A stretch of 64,000 nt of DNA. Source: Mesocentrotus franciscanus (Eukaryota; Echinodermata; Echinoidea; Camarodonta; Strongylocentrotidae). Each line of letters starts with the position of its first letter. The first letter of the stretch is position 1. The translations under genes and the position numbers were made by a program. Where the stretch lies: contig CP137669.1 of the NCBI GenBank assembly GCA_037976565.1, positions 39,086,912 through 39,150,911 of the forward strand, given 5' to 3'. Below are positions 23,835 to 36,716 of the stretch, piece after piece. The notes under the pieces were generated by a model. The model had not been told where the DNA came from. It searched no databases and saw only the letters and a program-made list of their open reading frames with translations.

Positions 23835-26800
23835 ATGGAGAACAACGGCTTCGATACGGTGGAAATGAAGGAGACATCGAAAAAAGCAGAAGCTGAGGGT
23901 GAAGTTTCTCACTATACTGAGGTGAATGATGCTGAACAAGGAGCTTCAATGAGTCCTCAGCTCTGCACTAAGCCATACGCAGGTGTGTTTCTAAATCAGC
24001 TATTGATCTTCTTCAATAATAATCTATCATTACAGAGCATTTCATGAATCTTTCGTCGATTTCTATTAGATATTTTGATGTTTATTGTGTTTAAAGATAA
24101 CAGTGTTATTTTGTCACCCTTCTCTTGTTCTCTCTCTCTCTCTCTCTCTCTCCCTCTAGCTATCTCAATCTGATGATTGTTTTGTAGAGTCGTTTCATAA
24201 TTTTGTTAAGTTTCATATATTCACTACTTTCAGATTCATATCACGAGGCACAATACTGTTATGAGAATTTAACCCGAGCTTTGAGAAAGCTTGGTGAAAA
24301 GCTTTCTCAAATGCCACCCCAAGATATCCTCATATTACTTGCTTAAGAAATAAATGAAATAGAACGCCTGTTTTGTTATGATAATATTGGCTTTGTAAAC
24401 TTTACCATCGCCAAATCAATTCTTTATGACATAACGGCAATTTGGATAACGATCTAGGATTCTTGGGCATTATTTTCTGTGATAAGCAATGCAATTTAGA
24501 AACTCTAATGGACACAAATATTTCAGTTTTATAGAGCCAACTGCTATGCTGTCCGTAACAAACACCACCACCCGTTCCATTACAATCTGGAGTTTATAGT
24601 ATATTCAGTTTATGGGATTTGTTGAGTGTAAAGTTCACGTTTACACGGGGCGTATATTATTTGCTCACATGGAGGGGTCTACTTTGACACCGTGATAATA
24701 TCCCTTGGTATTTGTTTAAAAAGATAAATTTCTAGTACACATATAAATTTATTTGCCACATCATCTCTCTATCTCGTGACTGCCTAATATAACTTGGAAG
24801 GTGATATAGTAATACCTTAAAGGCCAGGTGCTCATGATATGCATTCGAACCTATCTTAAAGGGATTTGGGTATCTTTGCCTCAGGTTCTAAACAAAATCC
24901 TGGATTTAGCTCATGCTGCAATCATAATTATAAACCTTTAGGTCAGTCAAGAATCCCATGACTTTTACAAGCCGATCGCCTGTCTGATTATCAATATATT
25001 TATGATTGGAATTAGAAATGTCAAAAAACATTTGCCAAACAGATTTGAACAGTTTTTTAAAAACAGTACAATCTATTGGGGAAAATGAGTATGATAAAAT
25101 CGGTCACTCAAAGATTTTTACGTTTTTGAAACACTTCATTATCCTTTTTAGGGCTTCATCTCAGATTAAAAAAAAACTGGAAACATTGTTAAATGATGCA
25201 TTTAATCCTTGTCATGTTCGTTGTCATGTTTCTTTATTTGACAATAAACTTTAAAAAATTGATTTATACATTTTCAAATAGAATAAAATAAAATAAATCA
25301 TTTATTGTCTTCTTCCAAAACGAAAGAAGAAACTTTCCATTCAGGTGAAGCATATTACATAAAATTACACAACTTATACAAAATTTATAATATAAATACA
25401 TTCATATCAAAATATCATATGCATAACAAGTATGAATAGATAAATGATATATACATATAATACAAATTACATAGAACATACATGAGGATAAATGGAAGAA
25501 GACTATAGAAGGAAGAAATAGAGAAGAATACAGAATGAGGAGATTAAAGGAGAATGTAGCCCCGGGCTTCACTCTCCTTTAAACAAGTACAAAGAGACAG
25601 AGAGACTAAGGGGAGAAATGCAATGAAGAAGGGGGAGAAAAAAAGGAAAGTAACAGTATTTACGGTATAACTCATTGACATAAAAGCACGCAAGCATACA
25701 AATGCCAAAGTATGTTTTAGCAGGAAATGAGTATTGGTCTACAGGTTGCAAGAATCTTATCATGAATTCTGGTTTAATATTAGTGGTAAAAGTATATTCG
25801 TCATTATGACGAATATACTTTTACCACTAATATTTGATTCAATCATTCACATTAAATTTCATTGGGGAGGAATACAAATTGAGATTGAGAGAGAAAATAA
25901 TATATAAAACGAATCCATTGTGTATCTAAGAGGGGCCTAAATCTTTGTGCGGATGATCATGACACTTTTAAAGCAACCTTTGTCAATTATTAACCATACT
26001 CTATCTTTAACTGATAAAGAGAAAGAACCGGTACTAACTGGTACTGGACAACACAAGAAGATTATAGACAAACAGTATATCGGGCAAAGTCTCGTGCACG
26101 CCTCTTCTTACGACGGTCAGTGGCGGATCCAGGGAAGGGGGGGGGGGCCGGGCCCCTCCCTAGAAAAAAACATGTAAAAACACCCTTTTGGGAAAAAGAA
26201 GATGGACCCCTCCTGGCGCTCAAGGGGTGGTGGTGAATTTTTTTCAAATTTCGAAGGCAAAAAAAATTGTGCTCACTCCCCCACCCCCACTGAGCGAAAA
26301 TGGACCGGCTCGATTTTTAAATTTTCAATTTTCCAAAAAAAAAAAAAAAAAAAAAATTGCTCACTATATTCATGGTCCAAGACACAGTTCGGAAAAAACG
26401 TTAAAATAACTCTATAATATTCCAGGCGATTTAAAGGACCTTTAATATAAGCGTACGTAGACAGCAGACACATAAAAAGCAGCCGAAATCGTCTTCAATT
26501 TTATCGTTAATTGAATTCAACCTTTTGGTCTCAAAGAAGATGATTATTCTGTCACAGTTCACCAGCTATATCATCAGGTTTCTTCAGCAATTTGATTTTC
26601 TTCGCACCCACTGCATAATTATAATCATTTTAAACTATCCGTTCATCACGATGTAAATATATTTTACTGAGAGTGAAATTTCATTCTTCTGTCAATCCGA
26701 CGTAAAGTTGGGATTTCAGCCATTGAGGAAGGGGAGGGGACAAACAAATTATTAGATGGATGATAATGTGAGACAGTGGCGGATCCAGCCGGCGGCAAGA

Positions 26801-29800
26801 GAAGGGGCCAAAGAAGGGGCCCACTTCGTGCGAAAATTTGAAAATCGCGCCGGCCGATTTTTCGCTCAGTGGGGTGGATTTTTTTTTTTTTTTTTTGCCC
26901 CCGAAAATTTGAAAATCGTGCCGGCCGATATTTCGCTCAGTGGGGGGAGGGTAGTTATGGGGGGGGGGGTAGTGAGCACTAATTTTTTTTTACTCAACAT
27001 CCATTCCCCCTCCCCCCCTTGAGCGCCAGGGGAGGGATCCATCTTCTTTTTTTATCAGAAAAGGGTGTTTTAACCTGTTTTTTTGCCAGGGGAGGGGGCT
27101 ATGTGAGACCAAAAGACTTCTCGCAAAGAGTAGGGCGTAAACCTGGTGTTTAGTGTGCCTGCGTGCAAAACTGGTAATCTTTCTACAGATCTTCGTGATA
27201 GGCTGCATAGCCCTTCGAAGATTTTCAATAGAAGAAAAAGAAGAAGAAGGAAAGGTCACTGCGTGATAAAGGGTGTGCGGGAGGACTACTGTGTTCCTCT
27301 CCCTTATCTAATATTCGATGTTCAGATTGGAGAAGGGGAATACTTACAACCCCCCCCCAACTGTACCCCTTTAATTATATGCCACTGTGTTAATATAATG
27401 ACCACATTTAACGAATAGCACTCTTACTCATCCGTGTAAACATTACGTTGCTAAGTAATAATGTTCTAATTATATAGATTAAAATCATAAAATACCTGGG
27501 AAAAAATAATGGTCAAGGATACTCTAGATAATTCAGTAATTTGATATTCCGAAAAGATACATTGAGTCGAGAAAAATCTTTTATATGCTGTTCATTACAT
27601 GGGTTTATCCGTTTCCGTTTCCGTTTTTTCAAATTAAATAATTTCAAAGTTCTGCTTCTATTCGGTTTGCATTGTCTATTAACCTCTAATCCTCTCTAAT
27701 CCGTCTAATCTTGTTGCTGTTATTATTGCTGTTGTTGTTGCTGTATTTAATGTTTTGTTTTGATTATTGTTTGCCCTCTTACAAGGAGAAGATGACGTAA
27801 TTATTTAGTTCAATTCTGTATTCAATGCTAAAGTGCTCACAACTCGATCGTAATAAATAAGTAGTTCCATGGAATCATTTTGGATATGAGAGGCATCCCA
27901 CATCCAATATGTACCATGCATTCACCTACAACCCAAAAATCGCATCTTAAAAATGCAAATGCAGGCTTGTTTCAGGAAATGACTACCCGTCTCAATCGAT
28001 TTTTAGCTCTGGTCTGCGCGCCAAAATCTTCTGCGCCAGAAAATTTATCCCTCAGGGCCTAACCCTGATAGATCGGTCATGGGTAATATTGTATTTGTGG
28101 CCTCATGGAAAGGAGTCCATGGTTGAAACTGAACAGGTAACATCAGTGGCGTATCCAGGGAGGGGGGCCCGGGCCCCTCCCCTAGAAATAAAAACAGGTA
28201 AAAACACCCTTTTTGTAAAAAAAAAAAAAAAAAAAGATGGGCCCCCCCTGGCGCTCAAGGGGTTGATGTTGAAGAAAAATAACACTTCCCCCGCTCTTTC
28301 GCACGAAGTGGGGCCCTTTTTTGGCCCCCTCTCTTGCCGCCGGCTGGATCTGCCCCTGGGTAACATTGTTGAAGGTTGATGAAAAAATTGCGTAATTTTG
28401 TGTATGAAATGTTACTTATTATATTACTTCTACTGTACTAACCCTCTAACATGCCAAAAATCCTGAAAAAAATCTCAAACCACAAAGATATTTATGGTTT
28501 TCTTTGAAGGCGTCACTGTGCAACACCTTCTAACAGTAAATTCTCCCAACCAATTTTTGAATTTTCCCAACCATTTTTCCATGAAAATAAGACAAAACAG
28601 GCTTTTAAAACCTTTCAACACCTAAAATTAATGTTTGGAATGGTATATAGAGCCAATTCATTGCTTTGTGACGATCTACATTCACCTAAAAATGTAATTA
28701 AATTATAATAATATAGTTGGGAGAATTAAGGAATCGATCAGATCAGTTTTCCCCAATTTTTATCGTTAATAATGGTCTGTTTTCACTCAAACTTTCAGAT
28801 TATCTTTAATTGTACATTTAGCATTGAAGCCACTACCTTAGCACCATTCTCTCTCATCTGAACAATGTTACCAAGTTCCTTTAAAATCCAACCGCTGAAA
28901 TGAGTAATTCATTTTGTATGAAAGCAGAAAATAAGAGAAACCGGATGGCCAAAGTTTGAAAATCGGACCAACAATACATTTATGCGAATCTCACATAAAC
29001 AACTTTGTCAGTTGATTGTGACGTATACAGTCAGACAAATCTCCCGTTTGTCATGTACACAAAAATCATCGATTTCTGTTTTTCGACCTTTGGGCACTAC
29101 TCAAAATATATTATGGATAGAATATTAGTACAGGTCATTTAAGGCCCTCCTTAGTCATACATTTCGACAAATTGAAATTTTAGTCATTTTCTATGTTGGA
29201 ACAAATGGGAATGTTGTCCGCCACCACAACACATTTTTATCGATTCAGCCAATTTGAAATTCCCATTCGTATAGTGATTACAATTTTCAAAAATTCACAT
29301 CTCTCTTGTTTTAAGTCCGATTTCGTTCGCCCCTTCACAAGTTTATTTCTCTCATTTTTTTCTGCTTTCTATTAAAAGTAAATTGCAAAGGTTTGATTTT
29401 CCTTTAAGGTTTCATGATTGTGTGTAAGGAAATTGAACGTGACGTCATCTACTGATGTCTGACGTCAGTTGGTTAGGCATAAGATTTTGTACTATAGAGG
29501 CTTGGTTTAGAATACAGAATATCTGTATTGTTGAGAATCCATTGAGAATACATGGAGGGAATGCACTGAATGAATAGGGATTATTCGCTATCGATCCCGC
29601 CGTGCGCCGAAATTTGATGGAAATCATTTTAAAAGCTAATGAAATCACAGCTCGCGAAGCCTGAAAAAGCCACAATGTAAGCAAGTATCTCGTAATGGGA
29701 AGGTTTGGTTCATAAAACAAAAAGTTGAGATTACCGTTAAAGGAGGAGGTTGTGGAAGGGATGATGATATCCTCACCCCATTAATTTATTTCGACAACTC

Positions 29801-32800
29801 CATACATCATTCTGCTGGCGGCGAAAGTTGCACAATTTTCTGATCTTTTTAATAATAATAATACATAAGATTTGTAAGGCGCCATATCCACTTGACAATC
29901 AAAATGCTCAAGGCGCAGCTTGTGCAAAAGATTAAATACATGATAAATATATACAAAGGTGCAATAGGAAAGGTACAGACATAGGTTCTGATATGCATTT
30001 TCAGAATGTATTCAATTATAAAAGTAAAAGCTTCCATCAGGAATATATCAAACTGATTTTGAAGTAGGAGTTTTTTTTCTTCTTTTTTTCGCAAGAGTAT
30101 ACGTCATTGGTGCATGGGGAAATGACTAGTCAGCTAATTGGAGGGTTACAGCTCAATTACAGTTTTTATCACAATAAAGTAGCAATAATTACATATTATT
30201 GAAAAGTTGCTTCGCTTTCCTATTAAACTGATCTAGAATTAAAATCAGAGCATGTTCTATACGATTGGGAGCGGTTCTGATATGCATTTTCAGAATGTAT
30301 TCAATTATAAAAGTAAAAGCTATTGGATGAATATTGGATGTGGGATGCCTCTCAAAATTTATCCAAAATGATTCCATGGAACTACTTATTTATAACGATC
30401 GAGTTGTGAGCACTTTAGCATTGAATACATTAACGCGCCGACGTATCAATTCCAAAACGTACATCCAAAAAACGTGATCGCCTAAAAAAATATATATTGA
30501 AGAAGTCGCTCTTTTTTACATTCATTACATCACTAGGGCCATAGTAATTTTTGACAACCAAAGTCATATGACGTTTATTTATATATTTATCTATTTATTT
30601 ATTCTTTCATTCATTCATTTATCAAATAATTCGTATGTTTGTTTGACTGTTTGTTTATTTATTTTATATTCATTAATTTATTTCATTTATTTATCTATTT
30701 ATTTATTTGTGGTACAGGTATGGGCAAGGAAGAGCTGTTGAAGTTCTCCCAGACCCCAGGATGGCGGGCTGCTCGTTGGATATGTCTTCTGATCATCCTA
30801 GCTGGATGGTGTGCTATGCTTGGTATGGCCATCTTTCTCATCATCACCACACCAAGATGTCTGCCGTGGTGGCAATCCGCTGTCGTCTACCAGATATTCC
30901 CGAGGTCGTTTGCCGACTCGGCCGCTGACGTCGAAAACATCGGGGGAGACGGCGTGGGGGATTTACGAGGTTAGTCCTAAATCAATAACCTTCCATTCAA
31001 TCTTTCGTTCAGCCCCCTCCGTCGATCCGTCTTGGAAAAATCCGCCCTGCCCCTTGTTCATAATCCACTGCAATTTATTCCGATACTGATTAATTCAAAA
31101 ACTTGATCATCAAAATGAATATAACATTCAACTAAGAAGTCAAGCTTTCAGAAATGGAAAGGAGACATGCATTCCGATTCACATTTTGTCTTTGAACATT
31201 TCCATTATTCAAATGAGATCACAAGCGTTTTCACCTTTCTAAAATGATGATAATAATTGGGCTGACCATTAGTCCTCTGGGTTTCCTAATAGTCAACGCT
31301 TTAATTGTGTTTAATTCAATTCCTTTGCGCACTAAAAATACTTGGCGATGCATCCGTGCAAGCGATAATTTACCGAAAACGTAATCATCCTACTGATTGT
31401 AAAAGTGTAAGAATCTTATTCAAGTTACGGCAATTTTCATTGCCAATGTTTAACTTTTCCGTTTTGTTCTTTTGTTGAGAATACTAGATCCCTAACATAC
31501 AGAAAGAACTAATTTTCAATATGGCTCTATTGTATAATCATTGACATATTTCAGGGGGGAAAGGAAATGTTTTACGTGCTGCAAAAGTACTTTTCTTGGT
31601 ATGGACGAAAAGTCACACTTCTACGATGCTCCGGTAGTTCACTGTTCACTTGGAAAACCATCCTTTGTCTGTGACGGATTTACTGAACTTGCTATTTCTA
31701 TAGAAATAAGTTGATTTTCTTGACTACATACAGGTATCATTAACAAAGTGGACTACTTGAAGAACGATCTAGGAATCAACGCGGTCTTGCTGTCTTCGAT
31801 CTACAAATCGGGAGGACGAGACAACAGCGAGGACATCGTCGATTTCAGTATGGTGGACGATGACCTCGGAAGCATTGACGATTTTGAGGAACTCATCCAA
31901 GTACTGCATGATGCTGGTAAATAATCATGTTTATGATGATTTTGTTTAACAGAAGATTATATACATGTATGTCTCTCTCTCTCTCTCTCTCTCTCTCCCT
32001 CCCTGTCTTTCTTTCTTTCTCTGCATATTCTTCACTGAAGTTCACAGAAGAGGAAGATTATTCAATAGATTTGAAGCATTACTTTTTATCCAATACGACT
32101 GTTTGGAGCCAGTTATAGTACAATGTCACAGTTTACCTTAAGTTCAGTGTAATTTATTTTAATTTTAACAGATATAAATTATTCTAATGATTATTATGCA
32201 AGGTTGTAGCTACACTGCAAAAACCAGAGTGTTAAATTTAACACCAAGGGTGTTAAATTTAACACTTTCTTGGTATCTATATCGTGCAACTCCTCTGGTG
32301 TTACTTAACACCATTTTCTGGAATTAGATAATTTCAATTCCACTTTTGGTGTTAATATTTGACAATTCCTACTGGTGTAGATTAACACCAATATCTGGAA
32401 TCATAACAAATTCAATTCCACTTTTGGTGTTTATATTCTTGTTGATCCATTAGAGATTTTTCTATGTATGTCTAATGGTCCCACATTCCATATTCCCTAT
32501 TATCGATCATTATCGATCATTATCGACCAGGGTAGAGGAACCAGTGTTAAACTGATAATTCATAATCGATGTTGGCAACTGTCCACCAATAGGTATATTC
32601 TAATCTCCATTGCATTAACTCCATCACATAGTTCATTTGAAGTAAATTCAAGATTAACATGTATGTGGTACAGGCTGGTACACATATATATATATAATAA
32701 ACATGCATGTTGTTTCTTGGTTAGTAATCATATAATCAATATATCTATTGCTAAAACGTTAATATAATTGTAACAAGATCGGACATATAATCTATTGGTC

Positions 32801-35800
32801 AATAATTGCCAAAGGAAAATACAAATCACAAAATTGATGTGCATTGTCATAATTTGCTTAACAAATCATGATAAATGTATTTTTCTGTGAACACGTGTAA
32901 AGTAATCATTAAGCGCGCGTACACTTTGTGAAAACTTATTCGACCAATCAACCGCCTTAAACGAAATCACGTGATGATACTTTCAACACCAAGCATAAAA
33001 CAACACCATGTTACTTAACACCCAGTAATTATTAATGCATGCTTAAATCTGACCGGTGTTAAAAATAACACCAATGGTGTCAAAAAAATTCAATACCATA
33101 CTGGTGTTAGAAATTTAACACCCTGGTTTTTGCAGTGTAGGGGTATGCCCCCTTGACCTTCCGTCTATCGGATAGAGAAGAGGGAGAGGGGGAGAAGGAA
33201 GAAGGAGGGAAGAAGGGAATAGATCATGCACACATTCTACTTCCTAGATTTCATCCATCTGGTAAAAATTGCAAGTTAAAGTGAAACACACACAAAACAT
33301 GACCCCATGACGACCATTGCCCCCTTAATGACGCTACGCCACTGTAAAAGAAATGTTCTGAATGAGACGACCCTTGTCTTACAGATATTAAACTCATCTT
33401 GGACTTCATTCCGAATCATTCGAGTGTCGAACACGACTTCTTCCAGAAAAGTAAGAAAGTAGCTTCTGGAGCGCCAGAGTCTGAAGACGATTTGAAGTAT
33501 CAAGACTACTACACATGGACCAACACACCAGAGCGTAGTAACTGGGTAAGCTTCCAAATACATATATAAAGCGATTGTATACTACACATGTATATATTAA
33601 CTCCAACAAGAGTTCCACTCTCTCCCCTCGGAAACAATGTTTTCCAGTGGCGGATCCAGGATTATCTGACTGGATAGAGGCACTATCCTGAAAGATTCTA
33701 GACATCCACAAAGTTTTTAGTAATGATTATTAGTTCTTGGGTAAAGAAATCAAATATAAAAATTCAAGGAGGAAAACGGTTTTGTAGTGAGAATCGGTTA
33801 TTTGGACCAGTGAGTGTCTTTCAACTATAACGAAAATTCTCTCTTACACTTCCTCAAAAGCTCAATTACTATCATTATTTTGCCACTTATGTCACGTGTT
33901 ATATTTATGTATGGTTTGGACTATATAAATTGTCCCGTCGTACCAATCTTATTCGCTCTTCATTCAGCTATTATCATTATACATTTCAATTCGGCGGGTA
34001 ACGTTTACTAATCTTGTCGTCTATTCTTGAATAATCAGTGTAAGTTACATTTCTGTGAGATTTTCTTTTCCTTCTTACCAAAACCCCAGATTATCTTCCA
34101 TAATGGTGATAATAATTATGACTATTCCTTGCGTTTGTAATTTTGAAGAAACCCACTGTTCGATTAATGAAGGCAAATTTTGGAAACAACAATGGGGCGA
34201 ACATTTTATGGTTCTGTAGCTTCTCCTCAAATAGCAGGGGCCAGGGTGTTGCTATTTTGATTCCTAATCATCTTTCTGCTTTGTGTGGTGATCCAAATGG
34301 TCGATTCTTGATTCTGTCTGTTCCACTTAATGGCCTCAAATTGACACTTGGCCCTAACGAGGATAACCCTGATTTTTAAATAAAACGTTTAGTATAAGAT
34401 TAACCAGATTGATCATGCCCCTCTCATAATAGCAGGAGACTTGCTGTATCAGGCGATATTTAGAAGACCAAGGTCGTTAAAGATAGTGAGACTATTAATT
34501 TTCCTTCTTGATAAGATGAATAGGATCTGGTAGATATTCGAAGGAACCTTCACCCGAACTTAAGACACTATACCATAATAATTACATGATCTCAAAGATT
34601 TACCCTTTTCTTCAGTCAGATTACTCTCTTGTATGCTTGAAATTTAAAGATGCCCAACCACCCAAAGGTCCCGGTTTTGGGAGACTTAATTGTAGATTAT
34701 TGTGTTTACATAATGATGCAGATTTTATTCAAATTCTATAAAACAAAATATAAACGACTTTAAAACCGATCAAACAGACTCCCAATGCAATCCAAATATT
34801 CTTTGGGATGCTCTTAAATGTAAATTATCAGGGATTGTATGGAGTACGGGGCTGGAAAAAAGAAGGAAATGAAAAAAGAGAAGAATAATTTGATTAAAGA
34901 AATTGATACATTAAGATTTATATTAATGACCGACTGAATCAATTATTGAATACCCAGTTGGACAAAATATTTATTCGTTCTATAGATCTCGTTGAATAGA
35001 AGGTTATCCTCACAATCATTTTTTTTTTGTGTGTTAACATGATACCACTTATCATGTAAATATTTAATGTTATTTTTTTCTCATTAAAAATTGGAAGAAA
35101 ATAAATAATATTTGCGTTTATCGTCCAAGTAACACATTTTCTTCTTCTTCTCCTTCTTCTTCTCCTTCTTCTTCTCCTTCTTTTTCTTCTCATTCTTTTT
35201 CTTTCTTCTTTTTTTCTTTCTCTTATTCCTCCTCTTTTTTTCCTTCTATTTCATCACCTTTCGCAGCAGCAAGAGTCTGTCATGAACGGGTATACTTGAT
35301 ATTTTGATAACAATCTAAAAATCTAAATTTCTTTTCTTTGACATTTGCAAATCTAATGCTGTTATTTCCCTCCCTCACTTTCTAGATAAGTTTATACAGT
35401 GGCAGTGCATGGGATTGTGATGATGTCGCTGATAAATGTTTTCTTCATCAATATTCCAACTATCAACCCGATCTTAATCTCGACAACGATGACGTCAAAA
35501 GACACTTATCGGTAATGCTCATTACAAAAATTCTTTCTATATATACTTAGAAGTCTTAATCCTATTAAGTATTATTGTTTCACTTTCTGCTTTGGAATGT
35601 TAACATTTATCTCAGGTATTCGAGAAAATTCCATAATAATAATAATAATAATGATAATAGTGGGTTCTTGCATAGTGCTGATGCTGATGTCAGACAAAAT
35701 CCTGGCACTCCACCATTAGTACCCGGCTTTAGCATGGCTGTCTTTATGGCGCTCTTGCAATTCAAGGAATCAATTCCTGCCAGGTACCCATTTCCCTCAC

Positions 35801-36627
35801 GTAGGTCGAGTTTGGCAAATGTAGATTAATGTTTTGCCAAAGGGCATTAGTGCCACGACGGGACTCGAATAACGAACCATGTGATCCACAGTCTGGTGAC
35901 GTATTCACTAGACCACTAACACCTTCATTTGGTTTTCATAGATTAATGGCCGGATTCTCACAGAAAGCTAATAGCGTTAAAACAAAAAAGATTTCTTGAC
36001 AAACATAATGGAAGTAAGTTCACCTATCACCTGCCTATATATCAAACTTAAAGATTGACTAGGCCATTGCATATGCATTTCCGAAGATTATAGTTGTTAT
36101 TTTCTCTTCCAAATCAACTGTTATCTTAGGGTTTTATAAGCCTACAAAGAAACCTGATATGATTCAAAGTTTTTTTATTTTGTTTTTTGTATAAATCAAA
36201 CCAGAATTTCCTTATATCTTCTTTAAAGATAAATACATCGTGTCAAATAAAGGTGACAAGGGTTTGTATCCCTGTCACCGCACTAACGTCCTCGGGCTAG
36301 CCATTATAATCTACCATTGACCAATCGAATTAGGTGAGGTAAATGCCAGGTTCCAGCATGGACCTACTACGTAGTAGGTCCATGGTTCCAGGTAGGAATT
36401 AATTTCTTAAAATGCTCGAGCGCTGTGATGCGCGAGCCGTGTTTTTGTCAGGGTGATAATAATGGAGTGCCAGGATTGGCAATGTGTCAGACATGAACAT
36501 TTTTACAAGAACCCACTGCTTTTATTATTATTATTATTATTTTTAAAATTATTATTCTTACTATTATTATCATTATTTTTTATAATTATTGTTATTATTA
36601 TCATTATCGTAATTATTATTATGATTA

Positions 36628-36716
<89 letters not shown>

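Noticed and set aside
34939..35193. Arg-rich minus-strand frame
   Set aside because: Complement of a CTT microsatellite.
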